Assembly (NCBI GenBank): GCA_964358855.1
Contig: CAYHQQ010000006.1
Span: 42,459-106,458, forward strand
Length of the DNA: 64,000 bases
Direction of reading: 5' to 3'
Source of the DNA: UBA2396 sp038042175
GTDB taxonomy: Bacteria; Planctomycetota; Phycisphaerae; Phycisphaerales; UBA1924
Each line of letters starts with the position of its first letter. The first letter of the stretch is position 1. A model generated the notes under the pieces. It saw nothing but the letters and a program-made list of their open reading frames with translations. It was not told where the DNA came from and did no database searches. Shown here piece after piece: positions 17,407 through 25,791 of the stretch. A program made the position numbers and the translations under genes.

Positions 17407-17827
17407 GGTGCGCGGAAGGCCGGGGGTGCGAGGCGTTTGCCGTGACGACCACCCGCGGTCGGGTCAGGCTGGCGTGGAATTCCTTGAACTGCGAGAGGGT
17501 TCGATGGCGTGCCGCGGCTGTCAGACGGATGGTATTGAGCATATCCACGACAGCCACCGTGATGACAAGCCCGATGAGGCCCGCCACGCCGGTCCACACG
17601 AGCACGAATTCCCTGGGGTCGGTGTCGCGCAGCACGCCGAACGCGTACGCGGTGAGCGGGAGCGTCAGCACCATGAGCCACGCGTTGGCAATGCGGATGC
17701 GCCGGCGGCTCTCGGGCATCTCCGAGCGTCGCGTCGTCATCATGTGCCCGCCCACCGCGAGCATGAGCGCCCCGGCGACCGGGGCCACGAGCCAGATGGG
17801 AAGGATTGGTGTGTCGGTGATGCTCAT
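17369..17827 (-). CDS. Hypothetical membrane protein between maf and lpxK
   Basis: 152 residues with three predicted membrane segments (IWLVAPVAGALMLAVGGHMM, AWLMVLTLPLTAYAFGVL, VWTGVAGLIGLVITVAVVDM) and a basic, His-rich cytoplasmic tail. No known family is recognised. ATGA overlap with maf upstream and a 38-base overlap with lpxK downstream tie it tightly into the transcript. Codon use looks normal. Confidence 0.7.
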   Translation of the reverse strand: MSITDTPILPIWLVAPVAGALMLAVGGHMMTTRRSEMPESRRRIRIANAWLMVLTLPLTAYAFGVLRDTDPREFVLVWTGVAGLIGLVITVAVVDMLNTIRLTAAARHRTLSQFKEFHASLTRPRVVVTANASHPRPSAHHAHDTDSDAARS

Positions 17828-18465
17828 GCCGCGTCTCCCGCCAAGGACCCCTCGACCACGTTTCGAAAGGCGCGAAGCCTCGTCAACAGAGCCCGCATGG
17901 GCAGCCCCATGATCGTCGTGGGGTCGCCCTCAAACCGGATCGGCCAACCCGAGGCGAGCCGCTCGCGGAGGTTGTACCCGCCGGCCTTGCCCTGCCACTG
18001 TCCCGAGGCGACGTACTCGCGGATCCGCTCGTCGCCAATCTCGCCCATGAACACCGTCGCCGAATCGACGAACAGGAGGCGCCGCCCGCACGGGGAGATC
18101 AGCGACACACCCGAGAGCACTTGGTGGTGCCCGTTGGACAGCCTGTGGAGGATCGCCGACGCCTCGGCCGCATCGCGGGGCGTGCCGATGAGCGTGCCGT
18201 CTTTCACGATGGCGGTGTCCGCTCCCAGAACGATCCGACCATCGATCGCGTGCTCACGTCCCGCGGCGGCTTTGAGGTAGGCCAGCGCCGCGACCCATTG
18301 TCCGGGCGTCACCTGGCCCGGCCTGAGGTCCCCGTCTTCAAACCCGGGGTGCCCGGCCTCGTGTGCGAGCCCCGCCTCGTCCAGAAGCTGACGGCGCCTT
18401 GGCGAGCGGCTCGCCAGCCAGAGCTTTGGCTTAGGGTCGGGCTTGTCGGTGAGTGTTTCGGCCAC
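17824..18465 (-). CDS. maf: Maf-family nucleotide pyrophosphatase
   Basis: Hydrolyses non-canonical or modified nucleoside triphosphates to monophosphates and is linked to house-cleaning and septum control. The hallmark LWLASRSPRRRQLL is near the N terminus. VLGADTAIVKDG and the IGTPRDAAEA segment follow. Start choice is uncertain: GTG 18465 sits about 5 bases after a TACACT hexamer, which would suit a leaderless transcript, while TTG 18498 is also open. The protein is about 214-224 residues, as usual for the family. Confidence 0.9.
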   Translation of the reverse strand: MAETLTDKPDPKPKLWLASRSPRRRQLLDEAGLAHEAGHPGFEDGDLRPGQVTPGQWVAALAYLKAAAGREHAIDGRIVLGADTAIVKDGTLIGTPRDAAEASAILHRLSNGHHQVLSGVSLISPCGRRLLFVDSATVFMGEIGDERIREYVASGQWQGKAGGYNLRERLASGWPIRFEGDPTTIMGLPMRALLTRLRAFRNVVEGSLAGDAA

Positions 18466-18524
18466 GCCAGAGTGTACCGCGCCCGGAGGCTTCGCCAACC
18501 CTTTTTCCCCCTAACATCGCGTTC

Positions 18525-19310
18525 ATGATCGCCCACATGGTGCAACTCGACATCGCCTGGGAGGACAAGCCCGAGAACGAGCGCCGCGTCGACGGGCTTT
18601 TGGCCTCTTCGTCGGTCGCCCCGGGCGATCTGGTCGTTCTTCCCGAGCTGTTCGACACGGGTTTTTCGTTCCGACTGGAGAAGACCGCCGACACCGACGG
18701 GCGGACGCTGGACTACCTGCGAAGGACCGCCGCCGCCAGACGCATCACCATCCAGGGATCCCGGACGGTCATTGGCACCGACGGCCGTGGGCGCAATCGA
18801 GCGACCATCGTCGGCCCGGGCGGCGAGATTCTTGCCGAGTACGACAAGATCCACCCGTTCAGCTTTGGGAAGGAATCCGAGCACTTCACGGGGGGCAAGG
18901 GAGTGGTCGTGTACAAGTGGCGAGACGCCACGGATGAACTGACGGTCTGTCCGGCGATCTGCTACGACCTGAGGTTTCCAGAGCTTTTCCGTCAGGGTGT
19001 GACGCTTGGTGCGGAGTTGATCGCGATCGGCGCGAACTGGCCCGCGCCTCGGGCGCTGCATCGCCAGGTGCTGCTCCAAGCCCGGGCGATCGAGAACCAG
19101 GCCTGTGTGCTGGGTGTCAATCGTGCGGGGCGCGATCCGCACCACGAGTACGCGGGGGCGTCGATGGCCTTTGGGCCCCGGGGCGAACCTCTGGCCGCGG
19201 GTGATGAGCGAGAGTGCGTCGTCCCGGTTGTGATCGATCCCGGGCAGATCCGCCGGTGGCGCGCGGACTTTCCGGCCCTCCGCGACGCGAGGCTGCTCGA
19301 CCGCCTGTAG
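18525..19310 (+). CDS. Carbon-nitrogen hydrolase (nitrilase superfamily, omega-amidase-like)
   Basis: Hydrolyses C-N bonds in amides. The Glu-Lys-Cys triad is visible: E in DLVVLPELFDTGF, K in EYDKIHPFSFGKE and C in PAICYDLRFPELF. The FSFGKESEHF segment and the 261-residue length are similar to omega-amidase/YafV-type enzymes that deamidate alpha-ketoglutaramate. ATG 18525 is preferred; the upstream open frame to 18453 overlaps the divergent maf start. A TAACAT hexamer lies 7 bases before the ATG, so the mRNA may be nearly leaderless. Confidence 0.88.
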   Translation: MIAHMVQLDIAWEDKPENERRVDGLLASSSVAPGDLVVLPELFDTGFSFRLEKTADTDGRTLDYLRRTAAARRITIQGSRTVIGTDGRGRNRATIVGPGGEILAEYDKIHPFSFGKESEHFTGGKGVVVYKWRDATDELTVCPAICYDLRFPELFRQGVTLGAELIAIGANWPAPRALHRQVLLQARAIENQACVLGVNRAGRDPHHEYAGASMAFGPRGEPLAAGDERECVVPVVIDPGQIRRWRADFPALRDARLLDRL

Positions 19311-19430
19311 CGGTTGTACCCCCGGAGTCGGGGGAAAATGGACCAGACAGGTCCCGGCATCCCACTCCCGGTGGCACGGACGTCGGCCTATGTGCTATAC
19401 TGGGCCCTTGACGGGTCCTGCCGTCCCATC

Positions 19431-19504
19431 GGGCGATTGGCGCAGTTGGCTAGCGCGCATGCATGACACGCATGAGGTCACTGGTTCGAGCCCAGTATCG
19501 CCCA
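19431..19504 (+). tRNA. tRNA-Val (anticodon GAC)
   Basis: Acceptor GGGCGAT/ATCGCCC, D-arm GCGC/GCGC, anticodon stem CATGC/GCATG with loop ATGACAC, T-arm ACTGG-TTCGAGC-CCAGT, discriminator A. The anticodon GAC reads GUC/GUU. CCA is not encoded. A TATACT-like hexamer lies about 30 bases upstream. Confidence 0.95.
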
Positions 19505-19614
19505 TTCTCACTTCGGCCCGTGCGGATCGGGACCTCGGGGTCTAGTCCAGATTTCGCTCGCCGGATGTTTGCACGTACTATCATGTCGGACGCACCCCCG
19601 CCCAGGAGCCCCGA

Positions 19615-20463
19615 TTGACGGTCGTCAGACCCACGCCAACCAAGCCGCAGGATTCAACGAGCAAGAGCATCGCCTGGCCGATGCGCTCCTCAGAGCCCGA
19701 CGGTCCGCCCACGCTTTGCGCAAGCGTTCAGGATTCAGGGACCGGTGTGCCCATCGTGTTCCTCCACGGGCTGGTTGGCACCAACGAGCACTGGGACGCG
19801 GTCGCTCACCGCGTGCGGGATCGTTCGCGCTGCCTGCAGCTTGAAGTGCCGCTGCTGGACCTGGACCACGACGATTGCTCGGTCGAGGGCGTGACGGCCA
19901 TCACCGCCCGATTCCTCGCCGACTATGTCCGCGAGCCCGCGGTGCTCGCCGGCAACTCCTTTGGCGGGCACGTCGCCCTTCGCCTGGCGCTCGAGCGTCC
20001 CGAGCTTGTCAAGGCGCTGGTGCTGACGGGTTCGAGCGGGCTCTTTGAGCGCACGCTCTTCGGCGCGTTTGTGATGCGTCCCTCCCGCGCCTGGGTCGCC
20101 AACCGGATCAGCGAGCTCTTCTTCGATCCGGCCAATGTCTGGGAATCCGACATCGAGCGGGCCTTTTCCGCACTTACTCACCGCTCGTGCGTCAAGGCGA
20201 TGGTGCGCCTTTCCAAGAGCGCCAAGTCCGACCATCTGGGCGAGCGACTCGGGCGCGTCTCCAAACCCACGCTGCTTTTGTGGGGCAAGAACGACCTTGT
20301 AACGCCGCCGGAGATCGCCGAAGAGTTCCACTCGCTCATCAAGGGGTCGAGGCTCCAGTGGATCGATCGGTGCGGGCACGCCCCGATGATGGAGCGTCCC
20401 GACGAGTTCGCCACCGCGCTTCGCTCCTTTGTCGCCGAACTCGACGCCGCACGCCCCGCTTGA
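19615..20463 (+). CDS. Alpha/beta-fold hydrolase
   Basis: 282 residues, starting at TTG 19615 after CAGGAG. An alpha/beta hydrolase core is clear: oxyanion loop IVFLHGLVGTNEHWD, nucleophile elbow LAGNSFGGHVALRL, acid in LWGKNDLVTPPE and the catalytic His in DRCGHAPMMERP. The roughly 40-residue N-terminal extension is low complexity. It most resembles MhpC/EstA-like carboxylesterases; the substrate is unknown. The GH3-like gene begins 14 bp downstream, so the two probably work on related acyl substrates. Confidence 0.85.
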   Translation: MTVVRPTPTKPQDSTSKSIAWPMRSSEPDGPPTLCASVQDSGTGVPIVFLHGLVGTNEHWDAVAHRVRDRSRCLQLEVPLLDLDHDDCSVEGVTAITARFLADYVREPAVLAGNSFGGHVALRLALERPELVKALVLTGSSGLFERTLFGAFVMRPSRAWVANRISELFFDPANVWESDIERAFSALTHRSCVKAMVRLSKSAKSDHLGERLGRVSKPTLLLWGKNDLVTPPEIAEEFHSLIKGSRLQWIDRCGHAPMMERPDEFATALRSFVAELDAARPA

Positions 20464-20477
20464 AACGTCATCCAGTG

Positions 20478-22151
20478 ATGCACACGACCACCGATCCGGT
20501 CCATCGACACGCCAGCTCGGCCAGCGGCGGCGGATTTCGCTGGACCGCGGCGGTTGGCGCCGGCATGGCCGCAATGGTGGCGCGGCGTCGCGTGCTCCTG
20601 GGCGATTTGGTCCACTGGAAGGTCCACACCGCCCGTCTGCAGGCAAAGCAGCTTCGAGCAATCCTCCGCACCGCGGCTCCCACCGAGTTCGGCAGGTCGC
20701 ACAGCTATGCCGGGCTGATCGGCCTTCCCGACGCCGAGCTCATCGCGGGCTTTCGCAAAAGCGTGCCCCTGGGCGACTACGAGCGCGTCAGGCCGCTGAT
20801 CAATCGCATGCGAGACGGGGGCGAGCCCAACGTGCTTTGGCCGGGCCTGGTCAGGGACTTCGCGCAGACCAGCGGCACCACGTCGGGCGACAAGTACATC
20901 CCCGTCACCGCGGCGATGATGAAGTCCAACTTCCGTGCCTCGCTCGACATCTTCGCCCACGCCCAGAACTTCGGCGTCTCGCTCACCCGCATGCTCTCGG
21001 GGCGCCTCTTGTTCCTGGGCGGATCGACCGAGCTTGCCTCAAACCAGCACGGCGTGCGGACGGGCGACCTTTCGGGCATCGTGGCCCCGCTCATCCGCTG
21101 GCCGCTCTCGGAAGTCTACTCGCCGGGGCAGAAGATCGCGCTCATGAGCCACTGGCCCGGCAAGATCGAGGCGATGGCGAGGCTGACGGCAAGACAGGAC
21201 ATCCGCATGATCAGCGGCATGCCGAGCTGGGGGCTCAAGCTGATGGAGCGCGTCCTGCAGATCGCCCGGGAGCAGGGTCGCAAGGCGGACTGCATCCGCG
21301 ACGTGTGGCCCAACCTGACGCTGTTCGTCCACGGGGGCGTCAAGTACGCTCCGTTCGACCCGGCCGTTCGGCGGATGTGGTCCGGAGGCGACGTCGATTT
21401 CCCCTACCGCTACGAGGTCTATCCGGCGAGCGAGGGCTTCATCGCGCTGCAGGACACGCGGGGCGACCCCGGCCTGCGACTGCTCGCCGACGTCGGCATC
21501 TTCTACGAGTTCGTGCCGCTCGAAGAGATCGGCGACCCCGCGGCCCGCGGGTACCTGTGCCACGAGGTCGAGCGGGGGCAGAGGTACGTGGTCGTGATGA
21601 CCACGTGCGCGGGCCTCGCCCGGTACATCATCGGCGACGTCGTGGAGTTCGACACGATACCCGCGGGCCTGGACGGGCGCGGCGGCGAGGGGCCCTGCCG
21701 CCTGCGCATCGTGGGGCGTCACAAGCATTTCATCAACGCGTTTGGTGAGAACCTGATCGTCGAGCACATCGAGAACGCGGTGACGGCCGCCGCGGCGGCC
21801 GCGGGGGTGACCATCGGCGAGTTCTCGGCGGCGCCGGTGTATCCGGGGCCGGGCCAGAAGCCGGGTCTGGAACTCGCGGTGGAGTGCGCCAATGGGCTGG
21901 AGTCGCGGGGCGTGCTCGAGCGATTTCAGGCGGCCTTCGATCGTTCGCTCAAGGAGCAGAACGTCGATTACACGACCAAGCGCACCGACGACTTGGGGAT
22001 GGTTCCGCCGACGATCACCGTGGTGCCCATGGGCTCGTTCCACCGCTGGATGGAATCGCGCGGCAAGGTCGGCGGGCAGGTGAAGTGCCCGCGCTGCGCC
22101 AACCACAGGGACATTGTGAACGCGGTGGTCTCGCTCGCCGGCACGCGTTGA
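20478..22151 (+). CDS. GH3-family adenylate-forming protein
   Basis: 557 residues in the GH3 fold, whose plant members adenylate a carboxylic acid and join it to an amino acid. The nucleotide-binding DFAQTSGTTSGDKYIPVT is at about residue 132. RYEVYPASEGFIALQD and the YIIGDVVEFD-to-GRHKHFINAFGENL C-terminal signature follow. The ATG at 20478 is set by the stop of the upstream hydrolase 14 bp before. Bacterial GH3 proteins are poorly characterised, so the acyl substrate and amine acceptor cannot be stated. An HWKVHTA segment near the N terminus is common to the bacterial branch. Confidence 0.85.
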   Translation: MHTTTDPVHRHASSASGGGFRWTAAVGAGMAAMVARRRVLLGDLVHWKVHTARLQAKQLRAILRTAAPTEFGRSHSYAGLIGLPDAELIAGFRKSVPLGDYERVRPLINRMRDGGEPNVLWPGLVRDFAQTSGTTSGDKYIPVTAAMMKSNFRASLDIFAHAQNFGVSLTRMLSGRLLFLGGSTELASNQHGVRTGDLSGIVAPLIRWPLSEVYSPGQKIALMSHWPGKIEAMARLTARQDIRMISGMPSWGLKLMERVLQIAREQGRKADCIRDVWPNLTLFVHGGVKYAPFDPAVRRMWSGGDVDFPYRYEVYPASEGFIALQDTRGDPGLRLLADVGIFYEFVPLEEIGDPAARGYLCHEVERGQRYVVVMTTCAGLARYIIGDVVEFDTIPAGLDGRGGEGPCRLRIVGRHKHFINAFGENLIVEHIENAVTAAAAAAGVTIGEFSAAPVYPGPGQKPGLELAVECANGLESRGVLERFQAAFDRSLKEQNVDYTTKRTDDLGMVPPTITVVPMGSFHRWMESRGKVGGQVKCPRCANHRDIVNAVVSLAGTR

Positions 22152-22227
22152 CGTTTCACGAGCTCATCGCAGGTGCCCAGGGTTGACGAAGGGTGCGCGT
22201 GCGGACGCGAGCTCGTTTCGGTTTCTC

Positions 22228-23001
22228 TCAGCGCTGGCCTTGGCCGGCGTCGATCCACGGCGCGGACTTGTCGCCGGGTCCGGGCGCGGGGTACCTGCCC
22301 CCGGTCCGAGCCCGGATCATGGCCCGCAGTTCCAATCGCATCTTCTCGACCTCGCGCGCGAGTCGCACCATCGCGGCGTCGGCGCCGTCTTTCATCAGGT
22401 CCTCGTAGGCGATGGGGTGGCCGTACATCACCATCACCGGGCTCGTGAAGGGTCTGGGGCGTTTGGCCTTGACGGGCCACGCGTCAAAGACGCCCTCGAT
22501 CGCGGCGGGGACGACCGTGCACTTGGCCCGCTTGACGAGCACCGACACGCCGCGCTTGAACTCGTGGGTTGCGCCGTCGGGCGTGCGGCTGCCCTCGGGG
22601 AAGATCACGACCGCCTGGTTGGCGGCGAGCAGGGTCAGCACGGCCTTGATCGCGGCGGTGTCGCTCCCGCCGTCCTCGCGGATCGGAAGGGCGTTGAGCG
22701 ACCCGATGAACCATCCAAAGAGGCGGGATCTGAACAATCCGACGCGCGCGACGAACGCGAGCTGGCGGTTGTTGATGAACGACCCCACCAGCGGCGGGTC
22801 GAGAAACGACTGGTGGTTGGACGCGATGAGGAGTGCGCCAGTCGCGGGGACGCGCTCTCTGTGGAACGAGCGGGCCCCGAAGCCCACGCGGAGCACGAGC
22901 TGCGCCAGTCGCCGGAAGAAGCCGTAAAAAATCCGTTTGCCCAGCGTGCTCGCGGGTGTGATCGGTGTTGGAGCGGAGGATTGCTGCGGCACGTCCGACA
23001 T
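22228..23001 (-). CDS. Lysophospholipid/1-acylglycerol-3-phosphate acyltransferase (PlsC-like)
   Basis: Transfers an acyl chain to lysophosphatidic acid or a related lysolipid at the inner membrane. The family motifs are in order: NHQSFLDP (NHx4D), the FIGSLNALPIRED block and FPEGSRTPDG. 257 residues, no cleaved signal, and a hydrophobic N-terminal region consistent with membrane attachment. It lies 25 bp after acpS in the same direction, linking it with acyl-carrier metabolism. Its exact acceptor is not decidable by eye. Confidence 0.88.
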   Translation of the reverse strand: MSDVPQQSSAPTPITPASTLGKRIFYGFFRRLAQLVLRVGFGARSFHRERVPATGALLIASNHQSFLDPPLVGSFINNRQLAFVARVGLFRSRLFGWFIGSLNALPIREDGGSDTAAIKAVLTLLAANQAVVIFPEGSRTPDGATHEFKRGVSVLVKRAKCTVVPAAIEGVFDAWPVKAKRPRPFTSPVMVMYGHPIAYEDLMKDGADAAMVRLAREVEKMRLELRAMIRARTGGRYPAPGPGDKSAPWIDAGQGQR

Positions 23002-23026
23002 GTGGCCAAGAGTAGCAGCGGGGGCG

Positions 23027-23410
23027 TTATCCCGTGGCGATCACGGACGCGACGGCGTGCTTGTCGGTGTGCGAGAGCGAGACCGACCACCCGGTAATCC
23101 CCATCGATGCCGCGACCTTTGCCGCCTCGCCCGAGATGCGGATGAGCGGGCGGCCCGATGGTTCGTTGGCGACCTCGACGTCGGTCCACGCGATGCCGTT
23201 GCGCCAGCCCGTGCCCAGACACTTGAGCACGGCCTCCTTGGCCGCGAATCGTGCCGCGGCGTGCTCGTGCGAGCGTTTCCTGGATGCCTCGCAGTAAGCG
23301 CGTTCGGCGGGCGTGAAGACGCGGGCCCAGAACGCCTCGCCGTGGCTTTGGATCATCTCGGCGATGCGCGGGACCTCGATGATGTCGACGCCGTGTCCGA
23401 TGATGGTCAT
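23027..23410 (-). CDS. acpS: Holo-[acyl-carrier-protein] synthase
   Basis: Attaches 4'-phosphopantetheine from CoA to acyl carrier protein. 127 residues. The Mg-binding start GHGVDIIEVPRIAEM and the WARVFTPAERAYC segment are standard AcpS. HEHAAARFAAKEAVLKCLGTG, the second signature, follows at about residues 48-68. It sits between the FmdB-like gene and plsC at the downstream end of the chaperone run. Confidence 0.95.
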   Translation of the reverse strand: MTIIGHGVDIIEVPRIAEMIQSHGEAFWARVFTPAERAYCEASRKRSHEHAAARFAAKEAVLKCLGTGWRNGIAWTDVEVANEPSGRPLIRISGEAAKVAASMGITGWSVSLSHTDKHAVASVIATG

Positions 23411-23436
23411 GGCACTACTGATCGAGCAGGGTCGGG

Positions 23437-23850
23437 TCAGTCCTTCTTGGTCTTGCTCTTGGGTCTGGAGTCGCCCTTTGGTTCTGGCTTCCTGGCATCG
23501 GGCTTGGATTCGGGCTTCGCGACGGTCTTCTCCGCCGGCTTTGCTTCCGCCTTGGCGTCGGCCTTGCCTTCGGACTTGACGTCGGTCTTGGTTTCGGCCT
23601 TGGTTTCGGTCTTGGTCGCCGTGTCACTCGCGGGTTTGTCGGCCGCGGCGGACTGCTTGTACCCCTCGGAGCGGTAGTCGGTCTGGTAGAAGCCCGAGCC
23701 CTTGAAGACGATGGCGGCCCCGGTACCGATGAGTCGCTCGAGCGCGGGCTTGCCGCATTTGGGGCACTTCTTGAGGTGCTTGGCCGACATGGTCTGGAAT
23801 TCTTCGAACGTGTGCTTGCACGCGGTGCATCGGTAGTCGTAGGTCGGCAT
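23437..23850 (-). CDS. FmdB-type zinc-ribbon protein with Lys/Ala/Glu-rich tail
   Basis: 137 residues. The N-terminal 45 residues form the FmdB/CxxC_SSSS ribbon (MPTYDYRCTACKHTFEEFQT then KKCPKCGKPALERLIG). The aromatic GSGFYQTDYRSEG motif follows. The last 65 residues are a repetitive K/A/E/T/D/P tail (KTETKAETKTD, KADAKAEAKPAEK) that is likely disordered. The function of FmdB ribbons is unknown. The gene is 15 bp after grpE and 26 bp before acpS. Confidence 0.85.
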   Translation of the reverse strand: MPTYDYRCTACKHTFEEFQTMSAKHLKKCPKCGKPALERLIGTGAAIVFKGSGFYQTDYRSEGYKQSAAADKPASDTATKTETKAETKTDVKSEGKADAKAEAKPAEKTVAKPESKPDARKPEPKGDSRPKSKTKKD

Positions 23851-23865
23851 GGAATCCTCTTGGCG

Positions 23866-24408
23866 TCACGCGCCCGGCGTCACGGCCACCTTTGCGGGTC
23901 TCACCACACGCTCCACGCCCGAAACCGTCAGCGTGTATCCGGCTTGGAAGCAGCTGGCGACGAGCCCGGGGCCGACGCCGTCGGCCGCCTGTTGGAGCAC
24001 GGCCTCGTGGCGACCGGGCTGGAACTCATCGCCGGGTTTGGGGGCGATGAGGCCGACGCCGTGCGTCAGGAGCGTCTTCATCAGCTCGTCTCGAATCACC
24101 TGCACGCCGCCCACGACCTGTTTCACCGTCGCCTTCTCGGGGTCGACGTTGAGCGCGAGATCGAAGTGATCCACGACCGTCAGGATCCCCGAGATGACGC
24201 GCGCGGCACCCTCGGCCCGGGCGTGGGACTCGTTCTGGAGCGAACGGCGCTGGCTGTTCTGGTAGTCGGCGGCCAGGCGCAGGTACTTGGCGTTCGCCTC
24301 GGCCAGTTCGGTCTCGATCTGGGCGACGCGATCCATGAGCTGTGAGGCGGTCTCGACCTCGTCGGAGAAATCGGGCTCTTGGCCGGGTTTTTTCTTGTCT
24401 TCGTGCAT
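23866..24408 (-). CDS. grpE: Nucleotide exchange factor GrpE
   Basis: Releases ADP from DnaK. 180 residues from ATG 24408 (MHEDKKKPGQEPDFSDEV). The upstream in-frame region to 24516 is rejected because it is translated heptamer repeat. The N-terminal coiled coil (about 20-65) leads to SRRSLQNE-type and DHFDLAL motifs and the C-terminal beta domain (GDEFQPGRHEAVLQQ). dnaJ lies directly upstream, but dnaK is not in the window. Confidence 0.93.
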   Translation of the reverse strand: MHEDKKKPGQEPDFSDEVETASQLMDRVAQIETELAEANAKYLRLAADYQNSQRRSLQNESHARAEGAARVISGILTVVDHFDLALNVDPEKATVKQVVGGVQVIRDELMKTLLTHGVGLIAPKPGDEFQPGRHEAVLQQAADGVGPGLVASCFQAGYTLTVSGVERVVRPAKVAVTPGA

Positions 24409-24442
24409 GATGCGATCCGATCCGTGTGGGCCGCTCGATTCA

Positions 24443-24484
24443 CGTGCTGCGTGCTGAGTGCTGAGTGCTGCGTGCTGAGTGCTG
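24443..24484. repeat. Six CGTGCTG/AGTGCTG heptamers
   Basis: Six contiguous heptamers (CGTGCTG, CGTGCTG, AGTGCTG, AGTGCTG, CGTGCTG, AGTGCTG) in the dnaJ-grpE gap, followed by a second short repeat (TGACTCCG twice). Same family as the array at 6485. Confidence 0.9.
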
Positions 24485-24512
24485 CGATTGACTCCGTGAC
24501 TCCGTGATTCAC

Positions 24513-25661
24513 TCACCCTCCGAAGATATCCTTCACCTTCTTGAAGAACCCATCTCTTTCGGGCATGACTGACTTCTCCTCGGTCCTGGCGAACTCTCGC
24601 AGCAGTTCTTCCTGCTTGGCTGAGAGCTTTCGGGGCACTTCGATGTTGACGACGACGCCCATGTCACCGCGGCGCCCGCCCCTGAGGCTGGGAAGGCCTT
24701 TGCCGCTCATCTTGAGCAGCGTGCCGTGGGGCGTGCCCTTGGGGATGTGCAAGTTGGCCCGCCCATCGATGGTCGGCACCTCGACATCCGCGCCCAGGGC
24801 GGCCTGGGTGAAGCTGATGGGCATCTGCATGACGAGGTGGTCGCCCTGACGCTCATAGAGCTCGTGCCTTTCGACGCGTACGACGACGTGAAGGTCGCCG
24901 CGCTGGCCGTCGCCGGTGGGCGAGACCTCGGGCGGGGGCGGCTCGCCCTCACCCTGAACCCGAACGGCCTGGCCATCGCCGATTCCGGCGGGGATCTTGA
25001 GGGAGAGCTTGCGGGCCTTTGGAACCCTGCCCTTGCCGCGGCAAGTCTCGCACTTGTCCTTGACGACATTGCCGCGCCCCTGACAGTGGGGGCAGGTGGT
25101 GACCATGCGGAACATGCCGCCCAGGCCGGTCTGCTGGACCTTGCCCTGGCCGCCGCATGTTCCGCACTTGACGGGCTTGGATCCCGGCTTGGCGCCCGAG
25201 CCGCGGCAGGTATCGCAGAGGTCGGCGCGGTTGAACTCGACATCACGCTCGCAGCCTTTGAGGACATCCTCGAGGGTGATGGAGATCTCGTACTCGAGGT
25301 CGTAGCCGCGGGCCTGGCCGCCGCCGCCGCCCCCACGCCCGCGCCCGCCGCCCCCGCCAAAGAGGTCGCCGAACATCGAGAAGATGTCCTCGACGTTCAT
25401 GCGGTTGAAGTCGTGACCCGCGTTGCCGGCGCCGCGCAGGCCCTCGTGCCCGTACTGGTCGTAAATCTGCTTTTTCTGCGGGTCGCTGAGGACCTCGTAG
25501 GCGGCGGCCGCCTCCTTGAAGTTCTTCTCGGCCTCGGCATCACCCGGGTTGCGATCGGGGTGGTACTTCATCGCCAGGCGCCGGTAGGAGCGCTTGATCT
25601 CCTCGCCGTCGGCGGTCTTCTCGATGCTGAGGATTTCGTAGTAGTCGCGGGTGGTTGACAT
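24513..25661 (-). CDS. dnaJ: Chaperone protein DnaJ (Hsp40)
   Basis: A co-chaperone that delivers clients to DnaK and stimulates its ATPase. 382 residues from ATG 25661 (MSTTRDYYEILSIEK). The J domain has the HPD tripeptide in AMKYHPDRNPGD. A G-rich linker of more than ten glycines follows, then four CxxCxGxG zinc repeats (CDTCRGSGA, CGTCGGQG, CPHCQGRG, CETCRGKG). The C-terminal client-binding domains and a charged tail complete the type-I layout. Confidence 0.97.
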   Translation of the reverse strand: MSTTRDYYEILSIEKTADGEEIKRSYRRLAMKYHPDRNPGDAEAEKNFKEAAAAYEVLSDPQKKQIYDQYGHEGLRGAGNAGHDFNRMNVEDIFSMFGDLFGGGGGRGRGGGGGGQARGYDLEYEISITLEDVLKGCERDVEFNRADLCDTCRGSGAKPGSKPVKCGTCGGQGKVQQTGLGGMFRMVTTCPHCQGRGNVVKDKCETCRGKGRVPKARKLSLKIPAGIGDGQAVRVQGEGEPPPPEVSPTGDGQRGDLHVVVRVERHELYERQGDHLVMQMPISFTQAALGADVEVPTIDGRANLHIPKGTPHGTLLKMSGKGLPSLRGGRRGDMGVVVNIEVPRKLSAKQEELLREFARTEEKSVMPERDGFFKKVKDIFGG

Positions 25662-25669
25662 GGGAATAG

Positions 25670-25783
25670 GCACTGGGCACTAGGCACTGGGCACTAGGGG
25701 TAAGGAACCAGGAATCGGGGCCACGAACTTCCGTTCGTGGCCTCGGAGTATCTGTCTTTGGCCTTGAACCTAGTGCCCAGTGC
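25670..25783. repeat. Inverted heptamer element around a hairpin (copy B)
   Basis: Left arm 25670-25697 holds GCACTGG-GCACTAG twice; right arm 25770-25783 holds CTAGTGC-CCAGTGC. Between them GGCCACGAAC-TTCC-GTTCGTGGCC forms a perfect 10-bp hairpin near 25720-25743. It fills the groEL-dnaJ gap and could act as a processing or attenuation site. Confidence 0.85.
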
Positions 25784-25791
25784 CTCTGTCT

